64,000 nt of DNA from Bdellovibrionales bacterium (GCA_019637855.1 JAHBUX010000002.1:1-64000), one strand, 5' to 3'. Shown: positions 1-8,163, numbered from the stretch's first letter. Numbers and translations: made by a program. Notes: generated by a model not told the origin, from the letters alone.

Positions 1-120
1 ACGCCGTCTTTCGATCTCGCGCAAGTGATGCAATAGTTCGATCAAAGTGGAGCGTTCCCGATAAGCCAATTCTGAAGTTTTCTCTAACAGCACCTGATCG
101 CTTAGGTTTTTCAAATTCAT
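1..120 (-). CDS. HNH endonuclease family protein, N-terminal fragment
   Basis: Only the first 40 codons lie in the window; the gene runs off the left edge. The reverse strand reads MNLKNLSDQVLLEKTSELAY and continues through a helical stretch ending HHLREIERRR. I recognise this N-terminus from a large Bdellovibrio family of HNH endonuclease proteins in which a helical DUF222-like region precedes a C-terminal HNH nuclease; that assignment is from memory. The start is the ATG at 118-120, preceded by a GGGGGA Shine-Dalgarno at good spacing. The catalytic HNH part is outside the window, so function is not directly shown. Confidence 0.7.
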   Translation of the reverse strand, partial: MNLKNLSDQVLLEKTSELAYRERSTLIELLHHLREIERRR

Positions 121-127
121 ATGACGA

Positions 128-148
128 TCCCCCTTTTGCTAGAGGGGA
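128..148 (-). promoter_or_regulatory. Possible SD-sequestering hairpin before the HNH gene
   Basis: On the minus strand TCCCC and GGGGA flank a loop of about ten bases, forming a 5-bp GC-rich stem. The 3' arm is the Shine-Dalgarno of the HNH gene. Pairing would hide the ribosome site. It is short, so the role is an inference. Confidence 0.3.
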
Positions 149-410
149 CACTAACATGGGTTTTGAAAAGGAGAATTTCGCTTCATAAATAGTCCCCGCT
201 GAATTTTAGAAATGAAAACACGGCGGGGAGTATTTCATCAAAACAAAGTGAATAGCGATCAATGTTGAAGCAAAGAACACTACTGTAGAAGCGCTTTATA
301 TTTTCAATGTGCGCACATGATTCTAGCGGAAAACCTTGTCAAATATTTCTATCAATAACTATCAAATATTATTTATTTAACACGAGCTGCCATTTAGCTC
401 GCGACATCGC

Positions 411-503
411 TCAACTCACAACTCTACTCAACACGCGATTCAACTGGCGACACCATTCAACTCACAACTCTATTCAGCACACTATTTCAACTGACGCCAT
501 CAT
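411..503. repeat. Imperfect tandem repeat, period 46 bp, two copies
   Basis: TCAACTCACAACTCTA at 411 recurs at 457, and the following roughly 30 bases stay alignable (TTCAACTG then GCGAC/ACGCC then CCAT). A third, more decayed relative with CATTCAAAACACCACTCAAAA follows to about 550. The plus strand is almost free of G. No function is recognised. Confidence 0.6.
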
Positions 504-694
504 CAGTACACGCCATCATTCAAAACACCACTCAAAACGCGACACCATCTATCTCTCACCGGATATCACCCTGAAAGGTGTTTCGTTCTCGTTATCAAAC
601 CCGCACCCCACACGAAGAGCTCGTCCAAGTCCGGACATGCTCACGCCATACAGACAGATGTAGATACAGATAAAGAGGAAGACCAAAGGGGTCC

Positions 695-868
695 ACCCGT
701 CGCGCAACGGGTACTTAAGCTAAGCTAAGTTAAGTTGAGCTATGCGAAGTCTTCCATCCCGCGACAAAGAGTAATTCCAACACCCGTCGCGCAACAGGCA
801 CTACGCGAAGAACTCCTCACGCCCACCACGACAAATCGATTCCAACACCCGTCGCGCGACGGGTGTTG
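695..868. repeat. Three copies of an ACCCGTCGCGC palindromic repeat
   Basis: Copies start near 695, 778 and 843. The third is a perfect 26-bp palindrome (843-868) centred on GCGC. The first pairs ACCCGT with ACGGGT around CGCGCA. The second has a decayed right arm (CAACAGG). Copies two and three share the preceding bases ATTCCAACACCCGTCGCGC. This looks like a small extragenic palindrome family; whether other copies exist in the genome cannot be seen here. Confidence 0.65.
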
Positions 869-1061
869 TACCGCAGAGCTTTACGTCTGCTGCTGAGCTG
901 CGCCCGCTAAGTGAGGCAACCGTCCTGACCTATCGAGCGACGTCCGAATCCCGGACGATCGAAAAAAATCGGGCGCTCGCACTTGTTCGAGTACGTACTC
1001 ACTCAAGTACGCACCCACTCAAGTACGTAAGCCCGCCTTCACGCCCGCATTCACTCACTTC

Positions 1062-1400
1062 CTACACACCCCGCGAAGGCTCCTCCTTCACTCCCACCGA
1101 CACATTCGGCGGCGCGGCCGTCTCCACACCTCGGTGTGTCGCGTGATCCATCACCCTCGTTACCCGATCAATCTGATCCACAATATCAATCTCTCCACGC
1201 TCAAACTCTCCCGAACTAACCGGAGTCGCGGACTCAGTTCCCATTCCGCCCATCACCCGATCATCACTTGTCGTCTCGTCTTGATCGCTAATGATATCCA
1301 TCTCATCTTCACTGCTCTCAACACCTTCGACTTTGGTGAACGAGGCCCTGCCTGACACTCCTTCATCCATTCGCGAAAAGTACATTTGACGCTGGAACAT
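1062..1400 (-). CDS. Small acidic orphan protein
   Basis: 112 aa, no family recognised. A strong Shine-Dalgarno (AAGGAGGGACATC) sits directly before the ATG at 1398-1400, the best argument that it is real. The N-terminal third is mixed. Residues about 24-45 are very acidic (ESSEDEMDIISDQDE), and residues about 65-90 may form a helix with IVDQIDRVTRVMDHA. It has no signal peptide, membrane segment or cysteine. It is divergent from the CoA-binding protein gene, with about 40 bp between starts, and its 3' end faces the repeat-rich spacer. It is probably cytoplasmic; function unknown. Confidence 0.6.
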   Translation of the reverse strand: MFQRQMYFSRMDEGVSGRASFTKVEGVESSEDEMDIISDQDETTSDDRVMGGMGTESATPVSSGEFERGEIDIVDQIDRVTRVMDHATHRGVETAAPPNVSVGVKEEPSRGV

Positions 1401-1440
1401 GATGTCCCTCCTTGTGTTTACAATTCACCGCCTTTATACC

Positions 1441-1812
1441 ATGGAAATGAGTCATAAGGTCGCTATCCTAGGTGCATCACAGAAACCCGAGCGCTACGCC
1501 TATAAGGCATTTCAAATGTTGCGGGAGTATGGACACACACCCATTCCGGTCACGCCGAAGTTTGCGCAACTGGACGGAGTACGTGCGTACTCGCGCCTTG
1601 CCGAAATCAAGGACAAGGTGGACACGCTAACGATGTATGTGAGTCCAGCGATTTCATCTCAGCTCGCGCAGGAAATTCTGAATCTTAAACCTGGAAGAGT
1701 GATTTTCAATCCGGGCAGTGAAAATCCTGATCTCGCTCAACAACTCAAGATAGCGGGCATACCATATCAAGAGGCATGCACTCTTGTCCTCTTACGCACC
1801 AACCAGTTCTAA
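1441..1812 (+). CDS. CoA-binding domain protein (YccU-like)
   Basis: 124 aa from the ATG at 1441; the ATG two codons later is equally possible and neither has a strong ribosome site. The sequence begins MEMSHKVAILGASQKPERYA, the Rossmann GxS nucleotide loop of the CoA_binding_2 family. It continues with SRLAEIKDKVDTLTMYVSP and ends with the usual GRVIFNPGSEN segment and a conserved late cysteine (EACTLVLL). Length matches the stand-alone family (about 120-140 aa). Members are thought to bind CoA or a related nucleotide in the cytoplasm; no reaction is known. Divergent from the acidic small protein. Confidence 0.8.
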   Translation: MEMSHKVAILGASQKPERYAYKAFQMLREYGHTPIPVTPKFAQLDGVRAYSRLAEIKDKVDTLTMYVSPAISSQLAQEILNLKPGRVIFNPGSENPDLAQQLKIAGIPYQEACTLVLLRTNQF

Positions 1813-1856
1813 GCCGCCGCTTGACGAGACACCTATAGATTGCTGCAATTGTTCAT

Positions 1857-2207
1857 ATGATTGCATTTCAAACGATCGGCCTTTTGCTTCTTAGCAATAT
1901 CTTTATGACCATCGCTTGGTACGGACACCTTAAGTTCAAGGACTCGCCTTTGCTTTGGGTCATATTGATTTCTTGGGGTATCGCCTTCTTCGAATACTGT
2001 CTCCAAATCCCTGCCAACCGCATCGGGCACACGCAATTCACGGCGCCGCAGCTTAAGATCATTCAAGAGGTGATCACGTTTGCGGTGTTCGCCGTGTTCA
2101 GCGTGGTTTATCTCAAAGAGCGGCCGACTCTTTACGATGCGGCCGCCTTTGGACTGATTGTATTGGCTGTGGGTATCAGTGTGTTTCAGCCCTCGACCCG
2201 CATTTAG
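1857..2207 (+). CDS. DMT family membrane protein (DUF486)
   Basis: 116 aa, the typical length of DUF486 proteins, a short branch of the drug/metabolite transporter superfamily. Four hydrophobic segments are visible near residues 3-21, 29-47, 70-87 and 94-112. The conserved blocks NIFMTIAWYGHLKF, FEYCLQIPANRIGH and PQLKIIQEVITFAVF are typical of the family. It should sit in the inner membrane, probably as a dimer; its substrate is unknown. The 3' end overlaps the convergent gene at 2204 by 4 bp. The start has no clear ribosome site, but no alternative fits the family N-terminus. Confidence 0.85.
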   Translation: MIAFQTIGLLLLSNIFMTIAWYGHLKFKDSPLLWVILISWGIAFFEYCLQIPANRIGHTQFTAPQLKIIQEVITFAVFAVFSVVYLKERPTLYDAAAFGLIVLAVGISVFQPSTRI

Positions 2208-2524
2208 TGATGCGTGTCGGAGGATGGGCGGACCCGCGGTTCGCGGCGGGCGCTGCTGCTTAGTCCCCGGGCCGCGAAGAAGGCCAGTCCGGCCAAAGCG
2301 GCGACTTGCAGAGGATGACGGCGAGTGTAGTCAGCCGCTTTCTTCCACAGATCCACTCCACTTAAACCAAAGGCGCTGAGCGCGCTGATGATGGTCGCGA
2401 AGTTTTCCGGTGTCTGCTCCTCGTTGAATTTGGCAAGGGCACCACGCAGAGCTTCGGCCAATTGATTGAAGCCTTCGCCCGCGGCGGTGGATTTTGTCTC
2501 CAAAGCAGTTTCTGATGCATTCAT
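2204..2524 (-). CDS. Small membrane-anchored protein, ElaB/DUF883-like
   Basis: 106 aa. The start is the ATG at 2522-2524 because a textbook AGGAGGAG lies 7 bases upstream; the longer open frame has arginine-rich composition and overlaps the upstream gene. The N-terminal 60 residues are helical and polar (FNQLAEALRGALAKFNEEQTPENF). The C-terminus has RRHPLQVAALAGLAFFAARGL, like the C-terminal membrane anchor of ElaB/DUF883 proteins. Such proteins are often linked to stress and ribosome hibernation at the membrane, but the match is to layout only. Confidence 0.65.
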   Translation of the reverse strand: MNASETALETKSTAAGEGFNQLAEALRGALAKFNEEQTPENFATIISALSAFGLSGVDLWKKAADYTRRHPLQVAALAGLAFFAARGLSSSARREPRVRPSSDTHH

Positions 2525-2595
2525 ATTGAGTCTCCTCCTGAGGACTTCAAAGAGCAAAAGCGGGACCAGAGCACGACGGCGGTTCAACGCCGCTG

Positions 2596-3444
2596 TTAGG
2601 ACTTGGCCAGGTTCCAAATCTCCAGGTCGGGGGGCAAACTTCCCGTCTGGGAGGTGAGCTGATGCACGCGTGCCGCCTCTGTCAGAAAGTGAAAAATGCG
2701 GCGTTGAGCGCGCACCAGCGGCAGAAACTCGGGGTGCCATTGCACGCCTAAAACAAAAGGCAGATCGGTGTGCTCAATCGCTTGCACAACTCCGTTCATC
2801 TCACGTGCGCTGACACGTAAGCCTTTGCCTAGAACATTCACCGATTGATTGTGCAGAGAGTTCACAAACGTGCACCTATTCTCCAGCAGACGCGCCAGCG
2901 TGGTCCCGCTTTCGATCTGCACAAGCTTGCGCGGCCGCAGAGTGCGTAGATTAGGTTTCTCGACATAGAAGCCGGAGATATCTTGGTGCAAGGAGCCACC
3001 GAAGTAGACATTGATCAGCTGCCCGCCGCGACAAATCCCCAGCACTGGCATACGTGCTTCGACGGCTTCGCGCAAAAGCACAAACTCCAAAGCATCGCGC
3101 GCAATATCTTGCCGGCGCGAGGTTGATACCACGCTGAACACGCGCCGTAAAAGCCATAGAATCACGCTCATGGTAAACTGGGCCCAGCGGCGATGCACTC
3201 GCTTTGATTCGGTTTTGATGGTGGCCAAAATCTCTTCGTTGTAGCGCGAAGGATGGATATCGGCGCCACCGCCAATCACTAAGGCATGCCAGGGCTCGCG
3301 CGGTCGCCGCCGTTTCGGCGTCAGTCGGACGGCTTGAGCTCCGGATAGCCACAGCAAAAGGCGAATGCAAATCCAAGATGGCCATCCCCCTTCATCCGGT
3401 CCGGTCACTCCAATTCGGGGCCGACCGCCGGAGAATTTAGACAT
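2596..3444 (-). CDS. Class I glutamine amidotransferase / gamma-glutamyl hydrolase family (peptidase C26)
   Basis: 282 aa. The nucleophile motif PVLGICRGGQLINVYFGG lies in the middle and the catalytic His-Glu motif VLGVQWHPEFLP near residue 240, as in PuuD-type enzymes that cleave gamma-glutamyl amide bonds. An early GGGADIHPSRY also fits the family. Residues 80-110 (WAQFTMSVILWLLRRVF) form an unusual hydrophobic insert. The gene overlaps the end of the amidoligase gene by 8 bp, so the two are co-translated. Known amidoligase systems often carry such an amidotransferase; the natural substrate is not evident. The N-terminal 40 residues are less conserved. Confidence 0.85.
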   Translation of the reverse strand: MSKFSGGRPRIGVTGPDEGGWPSWICIRLLLWLSGAQAVRLTPKRRRPREPWHALVIGGGADIHPSRYNEEILATIKTESKRVHRRWAQFTMSVILWLLRRVFSVVSTSRRQDIARDALEFVLLREAVEARMPVLGICRGGQLINVYFGGSLHQDISGFYVEKPNLRTLRPRKLVQIESGTTLARLLENRCTFVNSLHNQSVNVLGKGLRVSAREMNGVVQAIEHTDLPFVLGVQWHPEFLPLVRAQRRIFHFLTEAARVHQLTSQTGSLPPDLEIWNLAKS

Positions 3445-4453
3445 GCAGCCAATCTCGCGTTTTCTCTACCCACTTGTTGCGTGTGAATAGAAGGGTGTCC
3501 TCGTGCACATGAATATAGTCATGGCTCATCTCGCGCATGCGCAGCGGATCGCAAGCCAAGCGCTCAATTTCTACCCATTTGTTCCAGTCCGCCGCCACAC
3601 TCCATTCGGGATCATCGACCTGACTGTTGGGCAGACGATAGTGAAAAGTGGGACGGCTCTTTACCAGGTCACGTTCCACCGCGTAGGAAAAAACTTTATG
3701 TGGATTGATGTGAGCAAACAACGGCAACATATCGAGAGGACGATTGCGTGTCGGATTCATTGTCAGATAGTCGGTCATGAGCTCATCCAAGTCGGGACGG
3801 TAGGAAGGATTCAAAACCATGTCGACGTATTCGTTGGGAAAGCGATGAATGTACGGAGCGACCCGGCGGGTGAGAGTGACGTCGGACTCTACGAACAACC
3901 AATCGTAAAGTAAGAAGAAAGCGCGCAGATAACTCAGCAAGGTTTCCGGCTCCTTGTCGGGAACTTCGGGGTTAAATTGCATGCCGAGCGCCATGAACAG
4001 AGCCGTGCGTGATCCTTTGGCCGAATGTGCCTGCAGCGCCGCCCGCACTTGATCGACAGGTTCGAGTCGATTGATCGGCATCGGCGGCATCACCACTTCA
4101 AAGGGAATCAAAGTTCCGGCTAAGGAAGCCAAAGCCTCTTCGACTCCTCCGGCTAAAACCGAATCCGTGGGATCCAGACCGAGTGCTTTGAAGTATCTTT
4201 CGAACTTACGTTCTTTTAGAAAGTTCGAATCCGCTTCGAGCTGGAACTCGCCAAGATGAGTGGGAACTTTGTAAATGTAGGGATTTACACGAATGACACT
4301 GCCGCCGAAGAGATCAATAAGAATCTGCGCAGTCTCTTCCAAATCGAGTCCGCCAAACTCCATCTCGAATCCCACCATTCGCGTTTCACCGTGTTCGTTC
4401 TTGATTCTGGATGGTAAGAAAAAATTCATGAACATGGGGCATGCATGCCCCAT
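3437..4453 (-). CDS. Amidoligase family protein (COOH-NH2 ligase)
   Basis: 338 aa. It has the glutamine-synthetase-like amidoligase signature: GFEMEFGGLDLEETA near residue 28, THLGEFQLEADSNFL near 66, and a late RKTWVEKTRDWL-type helix. Members join a carboxylate to an amine with ATP, probably making small peptide-like or gamma-glutamyl products. It forms an operon with the overlapping C26 amidotransferase downstream, a pairing described for this family. The ATG at 4451-4453 is at the edge of a 20-bp palindrome. ATGs 7 and 9 codons in are alternatives and none has a clear ribosome site. Confidence 0.8.
   Translation of the reverse strand: MGHACPMFMNFFLPSRIKNEHGETRMVGFEMEFGGLDLEETAQILIDLFGGSVIRVNPYIYKVPTHLGEFQLEADSNFLKERKFERYFKALGLDPTDSVLAGGVEEALASLAGTLIPFEVVMPPMPINRLEPVDQVRAALQAHSAKGSRTALFMALGMQFNPEVPDKEPETLLSYLRAFFLLYDWLFVESDVTLTRRVAPYIHRFPNEYVDMVLNPSYRPDLDELMTDYLTMNPTRNRPLDMLPLFAHINPHKVFSYAVERDLVKSRPTFHYRLPNSQVDDPEWSVAADWNKWVEIERLACDPLRMREMSHDYIHVHEDTLLFTRNKWVEKTRDWLHV
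4434..4453. promoter_or_regulatory. 20-bp perfect palindrome at the amidoligase start codon
   Basis: ATGGGGCATG followed by its exact reverse complement. The outer ATG is the predicted start codon, so in RNA the start lies in a 7-bp stem around AUGCAU. It could be a dimeric-regulator operator or a translation-controlling hairpin. It has no T-run, so it does not look like a terminator. Confidence 0.5.
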
Positions 4454-4638
4454 ACCAGGTCTAGTTTACAATTTAAGAGGCCCAGGCAAAAAACCTAAGG
4501 TCGAAAATGGCTGTAAGAGGAAAGTAGCCACGGCAAGGAATCCCGAAGGTGTCCGGCGACATAACGGGCCGTGGCCACGCGTGCTCTTGACGTCATTACT
4601 AACGTCATTGGATGATACGCGCGGGGTTCGGGGGAATC

Positions 4639-5295
4639 ATGAAAAGCGTAAAAATTTTGTTGGCTATCGTTGTCCTTGTCGCGGCCGCAATTTTGGTGGC
4701 TCGCCAGATGCGGCCATCTACGAATATATATAGTGAACCGAATTCCGAATCGCGCGCGGCGGTGATTGGTTTGCCACCACACTCTGAAACCGCCCCGCGC
4801 CAAGAAGCTGACCCTGAACTCAGTAAAGCTCCGCCCGCCGGTCAGGCCTTCCAGGCTTGGCTTACGGAGGAAGCTCGACAAATGGACCTTCCGCATTCGG
4901 ATTCTACGCGCAAGGAGCGCGAGATGACTACGATCGCCACGAAGATGAATGCTCCGCAACGACGCGCTCTGCTCAAAACGGCGCAAGATGCAAAAGCTCC
5001 AGCTGGGGAAAAAATCCTCGCCGCCTATTTGCTCGTGCAAACAGGCGCGGCGGGAACAGAAGAGTTGAAAGAGCTCATCACCTCACCAGTCGCTGTCGGC
5101 GGCGAGGCCCATTCGTTGGCAGAGATGGAATCGATGCGCGATAAAACCCTGCGCATTATGGCTCTTGATGGCCTGTCCAGTCGAGCGCGGGGCGATGACA
5201 AAGCGCGAGCCGCATTAGCGAAGACGATTTCAGAGATACAGGATCCTTATATAAAGAGCTATGCAGAGAGCCAGCTCTCACAAATAAGCGAATGA
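4639..5295 (+). CDS. Membrane-anchored helical protein, unknown function
   Basis: 218 aa from the ATG at 4639, chosen because GGGGGAATC precedes it. Residues 4-24 form one hydrophobic segment (VKILLAIVVLVAAAILVA), an uncleaved anchor or signal, followed by a polar proline-rich linker to about residue 60. The rest is alpha-helical with repeats of about 35 residues (ALLKTAQDAKAPAGEKILAAYLLVQ, then TLRIMALDGLSSRAR), resembling HEAT-like helices in the periplasm. No family is recognised. It is followed 80 bp later by a secreted protein on the same strand. Confidence 0.7.
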   Translation: MKSVKILLAIVVLVAAAILVARQMRPSTNIYSEPNSESRAAVIGLPPHSETAPRQEADPELSKAPPAGQAFQAWLTEEARQMDLPHSDSTRKEREMTTIATKMNAPQRRALLKTAQDAKAPAGEKILAAYLLVQTGAAGTEELKELITSPVAVGGEAHSLAEMESMRDKTLRIMALDGLSSRARGDDKARAALAKTISEIQDPYIKSYAESQLSQISE

Positions 5296-5375
5296 CAGAA
5301 TTCTTAAGAAAATTCTCGTAGCCCTTTCGAATGGCGCGTGTTCCGATTTCCCCGGGGAAAAATAGGGGAGGGGAA

Positions 5376-6737
5376 ATGAGGTTCACAGGGTGGATCTGTT
5401 CATTTGTTCTAATGACGATGGCTGCATCCGTGTACGCCGCAGACAATTGTATCGCGGCTGCCGAAATGCGCGAGATCGCTCGACACTTCACACAGTTTGA
5501 AGGGTTGGCAAAAAAAGGCGAGTTCTGTTTTGACGACACGCCGACGGCCCATCTCTTAGCCGGCATTATGTTCATGCGTAAAACGGACTTTGGTTCGACC
5601 CAGCCAGTGAGTCGCGATGAGCTGTTCTCGGGGCGGTTCAAAAACGATTGGTATGGTTACTTGGTGGGTCGGATTAGTGATTTCCAAATCGATCAAGACT
5701 GTCCTCCCGGAGTGGTGGCTTACGTTTCGTTCTTTAGTACCAGCATGTATGTTTGCCCGTTGGCTCTGACTCCCAGCTTCACCGCTTTGGATCGTGCCAG
5801 TGTGTTTATGCACGAGGCTCGTCACTTGGATGGTTATCCGCATGTGACCTGCTCGCATGGAGCACGTGAGGGCCTGCGCGGCGCCTGTGACACACGTATA
5901 TCGGACGGTGGCTCCTATGCAGTGACGGTTGAGACGTACGCACAGATCTCCAAGTATGCAGGCGGACTGCACCCCGCGTTGCGTGCCTATGCGCGGTCAG
6001 CGGCGATCATTCATGCTGAGGAGACATTTGAAGAACCTGTGCGCATAGATCGTACGGCGCAATTCTTAGTCCTGAGCAAAGATCGTCAGTTTCACTCGCT
6101 GAGCTTGAATGCGGACACCGTGCAGACAAAAGAGCTAGGCAGTCTGCCGGGGTTAGGGCGCATCAATATGCGAGGCCCGTATATGGTCCAATTTCCCGAC
6201 GATAAAACGCAAACCGCCGGTTATGTGTTCTCTCGTAACGAAGGTGAGACCGAACAGCAGGCCGGCGATTTGGTTATCGGCTACAACAAGTCGACGGTAG
6301 CGGAACGCACGGAGTTTATGGAAATGCACTCTAGCGCCCAGTGGAATGCCCAGCTGATGAAGGGGAGCGTTCGTTTCCTCTGTGATCCGCAAAATAAAAC
6401 TCCCACTGAACTGGCATTGAGTGAAGAGCCCGTCGGTTTTATCTATCCGACCGGTTACGATCGGGCCGCGTACACAGTGCAGTTGATGAGTGAGAGCGGG
6501 CGTATCTATGATATCGGCTGCAGCCAGCGCCGGCCTTTCGTGCGCGCCTCACTGCTGGCTTTTGATCAGCCTTACAGGCGTGTTCTTAAAGTCGGTGCCG
6601 ATGTGATTGCTCTGCGCAAAGACGGGCGTTTGTTCCGTCTGAACGGTGCGACCGCGACGCCATTGAACACACCGTTCGATGGGCGTGTGTATGAGTTGGT
6701 TCCGAATCAGCACGTGGAGTTTTTGGACGCCAATTAA
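5376..6737 (+). CDS. Secreted protein with HExxH motif
   Basis: 453 aa. The ATG at 5376 follows GGGGAGGGG, and the first 21 residues are a clean signal peptide ending SVYAAD. Residues 146-150 read HEARH inside FMHEARHLDGYPH, a zinc-protease type HExxH, followed by a Cys pair and a GSYAVTVETYAQ segment that could supply further ligands. The C-terminal half (about 230-450) is beta-rich with repeated short strands, like a propeller or sandwich. Six or more cysteines agree with export. Function is inferred from the motif alone. The last 4 bp overlap the convergent FHA gene. Confidence 0.75.
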   Translation: MRFTGWICSFVLMTMAASVYAADNCIAAAEMREIARHFTQFEGLAKKGEFCFDDTPTAHLLAGIMFMRKTDFGSTQPVSRDELFSGRFKNDWYGYLVGRISDFQIDQDCPPGVVAYVSFFSTSMYVCPLALTPSFTALDRASVFMHEARHLDGYPHVTCSHGAREGLRGACDTRISDGGSYAVTVETYAQISKYAGGLHPALRAYARSAAIIHAEETFEEPVRIDRTAQFLVLSKDRQFHSLSLNADTVQTKELGSLPGLGRINMRGPYMVQFPDDKTQTAGYVFSRNEGETEQQAGDLVIGYNKSTVAERTEFMEMHSSAQWNAQLMKGSVRFLCDPQNKTPTELALSEEPVGFIYPTGYDRAAYTVQLMSESGRIYDIGCSQRRPFVRASLLAFDQPYRRVLKVGADVIALRKDGRLFRLNGATATPLNTPFDGRVYELVPNQHVEFLDAN

Positions 6738-7606
6738 TTGGACTGAGCAGGCTTACGTTTGAAGGTTTGAGCCTGCTCATTTAAGACCTGCAGCTGTTCG
6801 CTGAACTTCTGCAGGCGAGCGTTGGATTTGGGATCTTTCTTCTCTGCGACGTCCGCCATGGCGGTCACTTGGCCGATGAGAGCGGTGATAAGCTGGCGGG
6901 TATTGTCCAATTTTCTTCTTTCAAATTCTGTTTGGCCACGCACAGCGCCCAAGCGTGTTTGCACACGGCCGAGAGTGGGCAAGAGCTCTTGACGTAGTAG
7001 GCGGGCAAGCTGTTTCTCCGGCAGTTTTCCGCTCTGATGGTCACTGCCGATCTGGCGATAGCGATCAAAAACCGCGCGCACTTCTTTGTCCACAATATCC
7101 ATTGGAGATTCGACTTGCGTTGGCGCCGGCGTTTTAGCTTGCAGGCTTGCGCGTTTCTCACGCATCTCGGCCACCTGATTGGCGAAGCGAGTGCCAAAGA
7201 AGATGGTAAGGATGCCTAAAATCCACGGCAGTGCTTGCATAAATCCGGAGGGCGGTGGCGCTGACTTTTTGTTGCGCCGTCGCAACTTGCGTGCGTGCCC
7301 GGCCTCTTGCAGCTTAAAAGTCTGTGCGCCGATTTCGAGGGTATGGCCAGCTTTAAAAGTGAAAACGGTTTCAGGCGTAAGGCGCTGACCATCCACGGTC
7401 GTACCGTTGGCTGAATTCATATCGTGGATGGCCAAACCCTGTGGAGTCATAACGATGCGGCAGTGTTGGTTGGAAAGTTTACTGTCGTTGGGGAAAAGCA
7501 AATCACCAGAAGTGCGGCCTATCACCACTTCCTCCGTGGACACCGGATAGCGTTGACCGGTCTCCATATGAACCAAATAGAATTTAACCCTCGGAACTGC
7601 GCCCAT
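6734..7606 (-). CDS. FHA domain protein with membrane segment and coiled coil
   Basis: 290 aa. Residues 8-95 form a forkhead-associated domain: EVVIGRTSGDLLFPNDSKLSNQHCRI carries the conserved GR, S and xxH positions, and MNSANGTTVDGQRL the NGT motif. FHA domains bind phosphothreonine peptides. A basic linker (RKLRRRNKKS) is followed by one membrane segment near residues 123-140 (LPWILGILTIFFGTRF) and a long helical region to the end, probably periplasmic. It is likely a signal adaptor anchored in the inner membrane. No kinase gene is adjacent. Divergent from the secreted protein at 7711. Confidence 0.88.
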   Translation of the reverse strand: MGAVPRVKFYLVHMETGQRYPVSTEEVVIGRTSGDLLFPNDSKLSNQHCRIVMTPQGLAIHDMNSANGTTVDGQRLTPETVFTFKAGHTLEIGAQTFKLQEAGHARKLRRRNKKSAPPPSGFMQALPWILGILTIFFGTRFANQVAEMREKRASLQAKTPAPTQVESPMDIVDKEVRAVFDRYRQIGSDHQSGKLPEKQLARLLRQELLPTLGRVQTRLGAVRGQTEFERRKLDNTRQLITALIGQVTAMADVAEKKDPKSNARLQKFSEQLQVLNEQAQTFKRKPAQSN

Positions 7607-7710
7607 CCTCTAGGCTTTTCGGAAAGGTCGGGATCGGTCTCGCTGGGCCAAGGTCCAAGATCTTATCCCCAAACTAAAGTCTTAGGAGGAAAGTCCCGAA
7701 ACACTAGACG

Positions 7711-8163
7711 ATGATCCTAGCGCTCGTTCTTGTCATGCTGTCTCCGTTTGCCTGGCCCGCGTATGGACAAACGTCCTGCTTGCCGGAGTTCACGTCGTTG
7801 CAAGTATTGGAAACGGTGAGCGCCGAGCATCCGCGTACGCTGATTTACCCACTGCTGGCGGAGAGACCGAATGGGCGCTTTAGCACTCACGCGCGCTTGC
7901 TTGCTGTACCCAGCACGGACCCTCACTTTCTGCAAATGAAGGTGGCGTTCGATCCGGACTTCGATGGAGTGAGCCTGGCGTACAACCTCTATGCGGTGCA
8001 AGTGCTGATCGATGGTGTCCCGACTTACTTTGAAGACCTCACCCGCGGCTGTCGCTCGTTCGGCGCCAGTATTTTCCCGGGTGGAGAAATCCGTCTGCCG
8101 GTCATTAAACTCATTGGCGACGGTCCACAAAGGTTGCAAATTATGGTGTGGGGAAAACTTTAG
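7711..8163 (+). CDS. Secreted protein, unknown function
   Basis: 150 aa with an N-terminal signal peptide (LALVLVMLSPFAWPAYGQ). The mature part is beta-rich with two cysteines likely to pair. An AGGAGG lies about 20 bases before the ATG, unusually far, but an in-frame stop at 7705 excludes an upstream start. The end overlaps the next gene by 16 bp, so the two proteins are probably made together. The partner is a DUF4421-like beta-barrel, and a role on the cell surface with it is an inference. Confidence 0.7.
   Translation: MILALVLVMLSPFAWPAYGQTSCLPEFTSLQVLETVSAEHPRTLIYPLLAERPNGRFSTHARLLAVPSTDPHFLQMKVAFDPDFDGVSLAYNLYAVQVLIDGVPTYFEDLTRGCRSFGASIFPGGEIRLPVIKLIGDGPQRLQIMVWGKL

Larger units (their letters stand above)
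121..1061. other. Long non-coding repeat-rich spacer
   Basis: About 940 bp with no convincing gene. Bases 149-400 are AT-rich. Bases 400-650 are strongly G-poor and rich in CAA/CAC/ACT on the plus strand and hold an imperfect tandem repeat. Bases 690-870 carry three copies of a palindromic motif. Bases 925-1040 hold a small hairpin around 928-947 and three near-copies of ACTCAAGTACG. The only reading frame of any size (307-663) has unlikely composition and no ribosome site. Confidence 0.6.

Noticed and set aside
411-550. Possible CRISPR array
   Set aside because: Copies are imperfect, adjacent without unique spacers, and no cas genes are present.
307-663. 118-codon open frame on the plus strand (His/Thr/Ser-rich)
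   Set aside because: It runs through the G-poor tandem repeat, has no ribosome site and unlikely composition; it appears because the repeat lacks stops in that frame.
1833-2066. Minus-strand frames opposite the DUF486 gene
   Set aside because: The plus-strand protein has full family features; the antisense frames have none.
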